A DNA stretch of 64,000 nucleotides, from positions 558,001-622,000 of the forward strand of contig NC_018721.1 of the NCBI RefSeq assembly GCF_000153485.2, read 5' to 3'. The translations under genes and the position numbers were made by a program. Below the pieces are notes generated by a model that had not been told where the DNA came from, ran no database searches, and saw nothing but the letters and a program-made list of their open reading frames with translations. This document shows, in pieces, positions 57,186 through 64,000 of the stretch. This DNA is from Psychroflexus torquis ATCC 700755. GTDB lineage: Bacteria > Bacteroidota > Bacteroidia > Flavobacteriales > Flavobacteriaceae. Numbering within the stretch: position 1 is the stretch's first letter; each line of letters starts with the position of its first letter.

Positions 57186-57411
57186 ATTTTGCTTTAGTTG
57201 AATGTGATTATTTTTTAAAAAATAATTGGTCTTCCAATCTGGTTTAAAACCACAGGCTAAATTAAGAGATTTCAAAATTTTAAAGTGTCTCTATCTTGAA
57301 AAATTAAAGTCTGAGCCTGACAAATTCAAAAGAAAAAACAGCGAAAACTATCTTTATAAAAAGGATGATTATTTTAAGTTGAATCCATAAGTCTTTTTCT
57401 ATTTTTACGTC

Positions 57412-58455
57412 GTGAAAACAAATGAATTTTACATCAAAAGATGCCTTGAACTGGCCGCTAATGGTCTAGGCACTACTTACCCCAATCCTTTGGTAGGTTG
57501 TGTGATTGTCTATAATGACCGCATTATAGGCGAGGGATGGCACATTAAAGCAGGAGATGATCATGCTGAGGTAAGGGCCATCAATTCTGTTAAAGACCAG
57601 TCTTTACTTAAAAAATCTATCCTTTATGTGACGCTAGAACCTTGCAGTCACTATGGAAAAACGCCTCCCTGTAGTGATCTCATTATCGAAAAGAAAATTC
57701 CTAAAATTGTTATAGGAACCTTGGATCCATTTGCTAAAGTGGCAGGAATGGGGATCAAAAAATTATTGGCTGCTAAAAGAAGTGTAACGGTTGGTGTATG
57801 TGAAGAAGCGTGCGAAGAGCTAAATAAGCGGTTTTTTACATTTCATAGAAAACAAAGACCTTTTGTAATTTTAAAATGGGCTGAAACCACTCATGGTTTT
57901 ATTGCTCCAACTGAACAACAGAAAGGGGATATCTTTTGGATTACCAATGCGTATTCCCAACAACTAGTGCACAAATGGAGAAGCGAAGAGCAAGCCATTT
58001 TGGTTGGGACACAAACTGCACTTAAGGATAATCCTAAATTGAACGTAAGACATTATGAGGGCAAAAACCCAACACGTGTTGTTATCGATAGAGCTTTAAA
58101 ATTACCAAGCTCCCTAGCTTTGGTGGACACTTCCCAGCCTACTATCATATTCCATGACCATAAACTGACTAAAGCGAGTCAATACAATTTGAGTTTTGAG
58201 GCCCTCGACTTTGAAAGGAATCTACCTGAACAAATTTTGTCTAGCTTATATGAAAAGGGATTACAATCTGTAATTATAGAAGGTGGTGCCATGACTATAC
58301 AGAGCTTTATTGATCATGAGCTATGGGATGAAGCTAGAGTATTTATCGGGAAAAATGAAATTAAAGACGGCCTTAAAGGACCCGTGCTAAAGCAAAAAGC
58401 CACAAGAAATGAATGGCTAGAAGGTGATCAACTCAATTATTTTCAAAATGATTAA
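57412..58455 (+). CDS. ribD: Riboflavin biosynthesis deaminase/reductase RibD
   Basis: RibD deaminates and then reduces the pyrimidine intermediate of riboflavin synthesis. The 347-residue protein has a zinc deaminase domain (His51 and Glu53 in HAEVRA, Cys78 in PCSHYGKTPPC and Cys87) and a C-terminal NADPH reductase domain (about 148-340, with LKWAETTHGFIA and IIEGGAMTIQSFI). The start is GTG at 57412. A near-consensus box (TATTTTTA) ends 4 nt before it, which suggests a leaderless transcript. Confidence 0.95.
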   Translation: MKTNEFYIKRCLELAANGLGTTYPNPLVGCVIVYNDRIIGEGWHIKAGDDHAEVRAINSVKDQSLLKKSILYVTLEPCSHYGKTPPCSDLIIEKKIPKIVIGTLDPFAKVAGMGIKKLLAAKRSVTVGVCEEACEELNKRFFTFHRKQRPFVILKWAETTHGFIAPTEQQKGDIFWITNAYSQQLVHKWRSEEQAILVGTQTALKDNPKLNVRHYEGKNPTRVVIDRALKLPSSLALVDTSQPTIIFHDHKLTKASQYNLSFEALDFERNLPEQILSSLYEKGLQSVIIEGGAMTIQSFIDHELWDEARVFIGKNEIKDGLKGPVLKQKATRNEWLEGDQLNYFQND

Positions 58456-59056
58456 GACTATTATTTTTGACTTCGGAGATGTATTTCTTACTCTAGACAA
58501 GTCAGCTACACTAAAGCACATGAAAATTCATGGAGCAACTGAGCTAAGCGAGGAATTAATTAAGGTTAATGCTAGTTATGAGAAAGGATTGATCTCAAGT
58601 TCAGAGTTTGTTCAGCTGTATATCACTTGTTTTCCAAAATTAACGCAAGACGCTTTTATTGAAGCTTGGAATTCTATTTTAATTGAGTTCCCTGCAGAAC
58701 GTTTGGAATTTTTAAAACAGCTTCAAGCCTCAGGAAAATATACTCTTATTTTATTGAGTAATACCAATGCGCTACATATCGATTGGGTAAAAGCAAACAT
58801 TCCAATTTATGAAGAGTTCAAATCCTGTTTTGATCAATTTTATCTGTCTCATGAAATACATTATCGAAAACCAAACAGAGATATTTTTGAATATGTCCTC
58901 AATACCAATAAACTTTCCCCTGAGGAGACTTTATTTGTAGATGATACTCAAGATCATATTTTATCTGCAAAAACTCTAGGATTACATATCTGGCATTTGC
59001 AGGCTGGAAAAGAAGAAGTCGTCGATTTATTCTCTATTAAATCTGACTTATTTTGA
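58448..59056 (+). CDS. HAD family hydrolase
   Basis: A HAD-superfamily phosphatase of about 202 residues from ATG 58448. Motif I is IIFDFGDVFLTL with the nucleophile Asp followed by the acid pattern, motif II is LLSNTNALH, a conserved Lys lies in HYRKPNRDIFEYVL, and motif IV is LFVDDTQDH. The start codon overlaps ribD by 8 bp, so the two are coupled; it might supply the phosphatase step of riboflavin synthesis, but that is inference. Confidence 0.88.
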   Translation: MIKTIIFDFGDVFLTLDKSATLKHMKIHGATELSEELIKVNASYEKGLISSSEFVQLYITCFPKLTQDAFIEAWNSILIEFPAERLEFLKQLQASGKYTLILLSNTNALHIDWVKANIPIYEEFKSCFDQFYLSHEIHYRKPNRDIFEYVLNTNKLSPEETLFVDDTQDHILSAKTLGLHIWHLQAGKEEVVDLFSIKSDLF

Positions 59057-59928
59057 TTGTTCTTCTCCTTAGTATTTTATCATCCAGCGCTATTTATATC
59101 GCTTTTAAGCTTTTTGGAAAATATAAAATTACAACTCTCAATGCGCTTATAGTCAATTACTTTACCGCTTTTATTCTAGGACTTAGTTTACAAGATCAGT
59201 TGTCTATAGACGAACTACTTGAAACTCCCCAAAAGGATTGGTTTTATGGCTCTATGATTTTGGGAGTTATGTTTATACTCGTCTTCTACCTTATGGTCAT
59301 TACCACGCAAAAAGGGGGAATGTCTGTCGTTTCTGTAGCTAGCAAAATGAGCGTTGCCATTCCTGTACTTTTTGTAATTGCGTATTATGATGAACCTTTA
59401 GGCCTCCTTAAAATTATAGGCATTTTGATGGCATTGGTATCTGTCTATCTGGTCTCGGTAAGACGACGCGATGGTTTAAGTATTGATATGAAGTTCTTTA
59501 TTTTTCCACTTTTGGTCTTTCTAGGAAGTGGTCTTATAGAAAGCAGTATTAAATTTTTAGAAAATACGTATGTGCCAGATTCAGAAATCTCCTTGTTTTC
59601 TGCCAATACCTTTCTATTTGCCTGCCTTACTGGAAGTCTGGTTTTTGGATATAAAGCACTTTCTGGCAGAGCAAAATTTAACTGGAAAGATATTTTAGGA
59701 GGATTCTTATTGGGTATTCCCAACTACTTTTCGATCTATTTTTTCATCTTGGCCCTAAGAATCGATGGACTGGATAGCTCTAGTATTTTCATTATCAATA
59801 ATGTTTCAATTGTCTTACTGTCGACACTTTTAGGAATAGTATGTTTTAAAGAAAAGATAAGTCCCAAGAATTGGATAGGGATTGGAATCGCCATTTTAAG
59901 CATTCTATTAATTACCTACGTGAACTAA
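59053..59928 (+). CDS. EamA/DMT family transporter
   Basis: A 291-residue membrane protein with ten predicted helices in two related halves, typical of drug/metabolite transporters. It starts at TTG 59053, overlapping the HAD stop by four bases (TTGA). Its 3' end overlaps the PAP2 gene on the other strand by 21 bp. The substrate is unknown; position after ribD and the HAD gene does not decide it. Confidence 0.85.
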   Translation: MIVLLLSILSSSAIYIAFKLFGKYKITTLNALIVNYFTAFILGLSLQDQLSIDELLETPQKDWFYGSMILGVMFILVFYLMVITTQKGGMSVVSVASKMSVAIPVLFVIAYYDEPLGLLKIIGILMALVSVYLVSVRRRDGLSIDMKFFIFPLLVFLGSGLIESSIKFLENTYVPDSEISLFSANTFLFACLTGSLVFGYKALSGRAKFNWKDILGGFLLGIPNYFSIYFFILALRIDGLDSSSIFIINNVSIVLLSTLLGIVCFKEKISPKNWIGIGIAILSILLITYVN

Positions 59929-60477
59929 TTTGTATAGAAGGAAATTGTAAAGTTCATAAAACAAAATGGCAAGGATAGTCCCCACAACCCCTCCAACTAT
60001 AATATCGCTTGGGAAGTGAACTCCAACAAAAATTCTACTTGATGAAAATAAAATAGGCCAAATAAAAATAAGGCCTAAGTATCTATAGTTAGATTTAAGA
60101 CTTAAAAATATAAAGACGGTAGCTGCAAATGAAGTGGAAGCATGACCCGAAAAAAAACTGGAGTGAGAAGGCTCGTACAAAACTTTAATAACTTCTGAAA
60201 GCGCTTCTACTGTATTTGGCCTGCTTCTCATTACCAAAGATTTGGTAAAATCTGTAATTAAATGAGTTAAACCTGAACAAGCTAAAACTATTGATAGACC
60301 TAAAACGCCTTTCTTAGAGGGTGACTTATAAAAAAAAAGTGCCATAAGAAATATTAAAAAGGGTATCCAATGTCTTGTGTAAGTCACAAAACTCCAAAAT
60401 GGATTTAATACATCAGGACTTAGGTTATTTAGAAATACCATTAATTCCCAATCCCATTTTACAGGATTGATTTCCAT
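59908..60477 (-). CDS. PAP2 family membrane phosphatase
   Basis: A 189-residue PAP2 lipid-phosphatase-like membrane protein. The three active-site motifs are present: KSLVMRSRP, SSFFSGHAS and SRIFVGVHFPSD, with the catalytic histidines in the latter two. There are about five membrane helices. It may act on undecaprenyl pyrophosphate or lipid phosphates. The start codon shares one base with the stop of the TatA-like gene. Confidence 0.9.
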   Translation of the reverse strand: MEINPVKWDWELMVFLNNLSPDVLNPFWSFVTYTRHWIPFLIFLMALFFYKSPSKKGVLGLSIVLACSGLTHLITDFTKSLVMRSRPNTVEALSEVIKVLYEPSHSSFFSGHASTSFAATVFIFLSLKSNYRYLGLIFIWPILFSSSRIFVGVHFPSDIIVGGVVGTILAILFYELYNFLLYKLVHVGN

Positions 60478-60779
60478 TAGAATCGACGTTTGATGGGACC
60501 AATAGCATCTTCAACCTCATCTTTCAATTTTGAAGTTTTAGACTCTAAAGTCTTGGTATGTTCTTCAACATCTTTTTTGATGTCGAAATCTAGATTGTGT
60601 TCCTTTTTTTGCTTGGTAATTTCAGTCTTAATCTCATCCGTTGCATGTCTGAAGGATTTCATCGTTTTACCGAAAAACCTAGCCATTTCTGGGATTTTAT
60701 CCGCACCAAAAACCATTATCAAAATAAATAATATAAAAGCTATTTCTGCCCCACTAATAAATAAAGGTATTTGAATCAT
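60477..60779 (-). CDS. TatA/E-type twin-arginine translocase subunit
   Basis: A 100-residue protein with an N-terminal membrane helix (about 8-25), the family hinge FGADKIPEMARFFGKTMKSFR and a long charged amphipathic tail (about 45-100). It has the TatA layout, and the tail is longer than usual. Only one Tat-like gene is seen in the window. It overlaps the PAP2 gene by one base. Confidence 0.88.
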   Translation of the reverse strand: MIQIPLFISGAEIAFILFILIMVFGADKIPEMARFFGKTMKSFRHATDEIKTEITKQKKEHNLDFDIKKDVEEHTKTLESKTSKLKDEVEDAIGPIKRRF

Positions 60780-60844
60780 ATCACAAATATACTGGTAAGC
60801 AATTGAACAAAGAAATATTAAAATTTAAATCTTAGATAAAGATT

Positions 60845-61759
60845 TTAAAAAATCGACAAGCCTGTAAGCGTAGTTAACTCTTCCAACACCTTCATCCCTA
60901 GTGCAGAATTTCCTTTATCATTGAGCATAGGACTCCAAACTGTTACTGAGTAATGTTGAGGATGAACGGCTACAATACCGCCTCCAACTCCACTTTTTCC
61001 TGGCAGGCCTACTCGATAACTAAATTCTCCTGCTTCATCGTAAAATCCGCAGGTCTGCATAATCGCATTAATACGCTTCACACTTTGAGGATCTATCACT
61101 TGCTCCTGAGTTCTAAAATGTTTGCCTTCATTGGCATAGAGCATAAAGGCCTTTGAAAGCTGATCGCAAGTCATCGCTAAAGAGCATTGGTAAAAATAGA
61201 AATCAAGTATGTCCTCGGTGTCGTTAGTAATATTGCCAAGGGATTTCATGTAATTAACCAAAGCTTTGTTTCGGTAACCATGTTTTTTTTCACTTCTAGC
61301 AACAGACTCATCGAAGTGAATGTCCTCACTTCCACAAAGTTTTCTTACAAATTTCAAAAGGTCTTTTTTTGGATTATCCAGAACAGTTAACAAAGCATCT
61401 GCAACCACTATAGATCCAGCATTTATAAAAGGATTACGAGGGATGCCTTTTTCTCTTTCCAACTCTGTAAGAGAATTAAAAGACGATCCTGAAGGTTCAA
61501 CGTTTACACGTTTCCAAAGCTCCTTCCCTAGCAACTCTTTAGCTATTGTTAGAGTGAAGACTTTTGAAATACTTTGAATAGAGAATTTTTCTTGGCTATC
61601 TCCAAATTCATAGAATGAGCCATCGTGAGCGTAGAGATAAATCCCAAATTTCAGAGGATTAGCCTTAGACAATTCTGGAATATAACCAGCTACATTCCCC
61701 ATAGCCGTATCGGGAATAAAATCCTTCTGAAGTCGATCTAAAATAGCTTGATAATCCAT
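60845..61759 (-). CDS. glsA: Glutaminase A
   Basis: GlsA hydrolyses glutamine to glutamate and ammonia. The 304-residue protein has the serine-dependent SISK motif at 63-66 (beta-lactamase-like fold), EPSGSSFNSL, RNPFINAGSIVVAD and the C-terminal GLPGKSGVGGGIVAV. Length and motifs match the family. It starts one base after the stop of the PepE-like gene and may share its transcript. Confidence 0.95.
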   Translation of the reverse strand: MDYQAILDRLQKDFIPDTAMGNVAGYIPELSKANPLKFGIYLYAHDGSFYEFGDSQEKFSIQSISKVFTLTIAKELLGKELWKRVNVEPSGSSFNSLTELEREKGIPRNPFINAGSIVVADALLTVLDNPKKDLLKFVRKLCGSEDIHFDESVARSEKKHGYRNKALVNYMKSLGNITNDTEDILDFYFYQCSLAMTCDQLSKAFMLYANEGKHFRTQEQVIDPQSVKRINAIMQTCGFYDEAGEFSYRVGLPGKSGVGGGIVAVHPQHYSVTVWSPMLNDKGNSALGMKVLEELTTLTGLSIF

Positions 61760-62461
61760 CTAATTGAAATTTAAAATAGCATTGGGATCTATTTCGTAAG
61801 CTAATTGGCCAGGTTCAAAAATACGTGCAGAAAAGTTATTTTCCAATGTGATTTTAGAATCCGATACTTTTAACCAACTCCCCTCACGCAAACCTACAAC
61901 TATGACAGAATTTAGATTTTGAAATTCCTTAATTCGAGTCTCACGTGTTTCCCCTTTATGGGTTGATTTTAGATCGGGATCTTTATAATGTGCATTAATA
62001 TTAAAATCAAGAAGGCCCAAAGTTTTAAATGAAGGAGGGTAAACAATAGGCATGTCGTTGGTCGTTTGCATAGTAAGACCAAATATATTACTACCAGCAC
62101 TCGTCCCTAAATAGGGAGCCCCAGCATCAATTGCAGTTCTCAAAACGTCCATCAATCCAAGTTCATGTAACTGCTTTACAAGTAAAAATGTATTTCCACC
62201 TCCAACAAAAATAGCTTCAGCAGAAGCAATAGCTTTTTTTGGGTCTTTAAATTCATGCAAACCTCTTACATTTTTACCACATGGCTTTAAGCCCTTTTTA
62301 GCCTTTTCAGTATAGTCATCGTGAGTAATGCCTCCAGACCTCGCAAAAGGTATAAATAAAATGTCTTCAACATCGGCAAAATGAGTCTCAAGAGTTGGTA
62401 GTAAATACTCTAGATAAGAGCTGCCGTGAATAGTGGATGTACTTGCTATGATTGCTTGCAT
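61760..62461 (-). CDS. pepE: Dipeptidase E-like serine peptidase (S51)
   Basis: A 233-residue class-I glutamine-amidotransferase-fold peptidase similar to PepE, which cleaves Asp-X dipeptides. The nucleophile Ser121 lies in LGTSAGSN, AIFVGGGNTFLLVKQL precedes it, and FNINAHYKDPDLK carries the likely His and Asp. Length matches PepE. Immediately followed by glsA. Confidence 0.9.
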   Translation of the reverse strand: MQAIIASTSTIHGSSYLEYLLPTLETHFADVEDILFIPFARSGGITHDDYTEKAKKGLKPCGKNVRGLHEFKDPKKAIASAEAIFVGGGNTFLLVKQLHELGLMDVLRTAIDAGAPYLGTSAGSNIFGLTMQTTNDMPIVYPPSFKTLGLLDFNINAHYKDPDLKSTHKGETRETRIKEFQNLNSVIVVGLREGSWLKVSDSKITLENNFSARIFEPGQLAYEIDPNAILNFN

Positions 62462-62566
62462 ATGCTTTCAACGAATAATGTGTGATAAACTGAGTTAACA
62501 AAAAAATTAGTGTCAAAATTAAGATTGTGTATCTGATTTTTTAAGTAGATTGTGAAAAAATAACAC

Positions 62567-63352
62567 ATGAAATTAATCTTTACCAGCCTTTGTCTCGTTT
62601 TCATACAAGTATTAACTGCACAAATTAGTGATCGCGTTTATGTTGCAGGAGAAATTATAGTTCCTATTGATGGCGAGGCCTCACAAATTGAAATCATCAA
62701 TCAAAATACAGATAAAGGGACGGTTACCAATCAATACGGTCAATTTGGGATTTTGGTGAGACTAGGAGATCGCTTAAGATTTGAAGCCATTCAATACCAA
62801 AATTTTACGGTGGTCATAGATAAGAATATCATCCAAAAAAAGAAGTTGACCATCAAAATCAATGATGAAATCAACACCTTGGACGAAGTGATCGTATCTC
62901 CTTATGATCTGGAGGGAAATATTGAGGTGGACGCAAGGAAAGTAAATGCAACTTACTTTAAAGCACCTGGTGATGGTTCAGAATCAATTCTGAACGATTA
63001 TGATGGAACACGGCCGAATATAAGAACTCAAACTATAAATGAAAGTCTTAATACCGAACAACAGTTTATAAGAAATGGATTGAATATCGCTAATATTTTT
63101 AGAACAATTTTAGCATCAAAAGAGGTTACTATAGACCATAAGTTGCCAGAAAATGTTGATGTTATGGTGAGGAAGATGTATAAAGATTCCTTTTTTAAAG
63201 AAAATCTTAATATCGATGAAGATAAAATCAATCAGTTTATTTTCTATGTCGAAGATAAAGGCCTCACTAAAAACATGCTTAAAAAAGGGAATGAATTGGA
63301 CTTGATTGAGTTTTTGATTCAAAAGTCTAAAGAATTTAAATCGAAAGACTAA
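62567..63352 (+). CDS. Exported CarboxypepD_reg-like protein
   Basis: A 261-residue exported protein with a signal peptide (about 1-18, LTAQ) and an N-terminal beta-sandwich of the carboxypeptidase regulatory-like type (about 25-105, GEIIVPIDGEASQIEIINQNT). The rest is not recognised, but ends in a helical charged region. It has no beta barrel. A paralogue starts two bases after its stop. The function is unknown; a surface protein-binding role is plausible. Confidence 0.72.
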   Translation: MKLIFTSLCLVFIQVLTAQISDRVYVAGEIIVPIDGEASQIEIINQNTDKGTVTNQYGQFGILVRLGDRLRFEAIQYQNFTVVIDKNIIQKKKLTIKINDEINTLDEVIVSPYDLEGNIEVDARKVNATYFKAPGDGSESILNDYDGTRPNIRTQTINESLNTEQQFIRNGLNIANIFRTILASKEVTIDHKLPENVDVMVRKMYKDSFFKENLNIDEDKINQFIFYVEDKGLTKNMLKKGNELDLIEFLIQKSKEFKSKD

Positions 63353-63353
63353 T

Positions 63354-64000
63354 TTGAGAATCTACTTCTACCTCCTTTTAATCTTACCCTTAATTAGCTT
63401 TGGGCAGGAAAAATTTATAAAGGGTCAGATTTATGCAGATTCTTTGGACACTTATCAAATCAACATCATCAATATCACTCAAGAAATTGGGCAAGTGTCC
63501 ACTCCAGAGGGGAAATATAACATAAGAGCTAAAGTGGGCGATTCCATATTATTTACTTCTCTTCAACATAAAACCTACACCATAAATGTTGAAGATAGTA
63601 ATTTGAGAACTAACACTTCTATTTTTCTAGAAATGCAAATCAACGAATTAGAAGAAGTCACTATTTTACAATATGATCTTACAGGTAACCTAAGCAAAGA
63701 CATTAAACAAGTAGAGACTGACTTTATTGACCAGCGGCAGTTTGGTTTTAGAGTTCCTCGAAAATTAGCTAAAGTAGAACGAGAATTACGCGCTGCTCAA
63801 AGTAGCTCTTTAGATTTCCTCATTATGTCTCTCAATGGAGAAATGAAGAAAATAAAGCAACGCATAGAAATTGCAAATATTAAAACTGATAAAAATAGAC
63901 TCTTAAGAACTATTCCCTCTAGTCTGATAACTACTGACTTGAATATTCCTGAAATCTATGTAGAAGACTTTGCTTATTATTGTGCGGAGGATAAGCATAC
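63354..64000 (+). CDS. Exported CarboxypepD_reg-like protein, second copy (partial)
   Basis: An open frame from TTG 63354 to the window edge gives 215 codons with no stop. It starts with a signal peptide (LRIYFYLLLILPLISFGQE) and a similar beta-sandwich (KGQIYADSLDTYQIN, then LEMQINELEEVTIL) to the preceding protein, then diverges. Only the C-terminus is missing. The start is two bases after the stop of the first copy, so the two are co-transcribed. Confidence 0.68.
   Translation, partial: MRIYFYLLLILPLISFGQEKFIKGQIYADSLDTYQINIINITQEIGQVSTPEGKYNIRAKVGDSILFTSLQHKTYTINVEDSNLRTNTSIFLEMQINELEEVTILQYDLTGNLSKDIKQVETDFIDQRQFGFRVPRKLAKVERELRAAQSSSLDFLIMSLNGEMKKIKQRIEIANIKTDKNRLLRTIPSSLITTDLNIPEIYVEDFAYYCAEDKH

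Noticed and set aside
57186..57275. N-terminal 30-residue extension of the GNAT protein
   Set aside because: The extra residues do not fit the family, and ATG 57185 gives the standard MTDITIRPI start. A longer form cannot be fully excluded.

Overview
The window is AT-rich chromosomal DNA of a member of the Bacteroidota, almost certainly family Flavobacteriaceae; I cannot assign a genus. The evidence is a GldI-type gliding lipoprotein, three secreted proteins with type IX secretion (T9SS) tails, many lipoproteins, the Bacteroidota promoter box TAnnTTTG before many genes, weak or absent Shine-Dalgarno sequences, and gene clusters typical of flavobacteria (dapA-bamD-rpoZ-coaBC-DUF4835-recN; zapA-6S RNA-rny; nrnA-gldI-PPIase). 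Most of the window is ordinary core genome. There is no prophage, CRISPR array, rRNA or tRNA.

Layout. 1-8.1 kb: M48 membrane protease (-), a ZapB-like protein, ZapA, 6S RNA and RNase Y (+), ndk and a PhoD-like phosphatase (-), then nrnA-gldI-cyclophilin/FKBP (+). 8.1-14.5 kb: a decayed coiled-coil gene, a phytase-esterase-like lipoprotein, a histidine phosphatase, a DUF6503 lipoprotein, smpB, a DUF5686 outer-membrane protein and pcm. 14.5-22 kb: a MITE-like element, then a forward run of oxidoreductase, 3-hydroxyacyl-CoA dehydrogenase, DUF1015, YggS, an exonuclease/GIY-YIG fusion, an ion channel and miaA. 22-27 kb: a two-component system, coaE, a YbbR protein and a glycosyltransferase (-).

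27-36.3 kb is the accessory part: three tandem paralogues of about 860 residues, each with two GEVED domains around DUF4397-like repeats and a T9SS sorting tail. The spacers between copies carry 143-bp remnants of the 3' end of fabI, whose intact copy lies just beyond the array, so the repeat unit included the fabI tail. One remnant is interrupted by a 160-bp MITE-like element with a 3-bp target duplication; its empty site is preserved in the other two copies. A relative of this element lies at 14.5 kb.

36.3-47.6 kb (-): fabI, recN, DUF4835, coaBC, rpoZ, bamD, dapA, DUF6913, an M61 peptidase and a CPA2 antiporter. 47.8-56.3 kb: a 5'-nucleotidase split into two genes (+), then ligA, prmC, an IMPACT-family protein, a tetrapyrrole-methylase-type methyltransferase, a low-molecular-weight phosphatase and dnaA (-), and a thioesterase (+). 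A frameshifted methylglyoxal synthase pseudogene follows at 56.3-56.7 kb. 56.7-64 kb: GNAT, ribD, HAD, EamA, PAP2, TatA-like, glutaminase, a PepE-like peptidase and two exported CarboxypepD_reg-like proteins, the last cut by the window edge.

Functionally the window mixes cell division and RNA turnover (ZapA, RNase Y, 6S RNA, NrnA, SmpB, MiaA), envelope biogenesis (BamD, GldI, PPIases, DUF5686), cofactors and metabolism (CoaBC, CoaE, RibD, DapA, FabI), replication and repair (DnaA, LigA, RecN) and secreted surface proteins.
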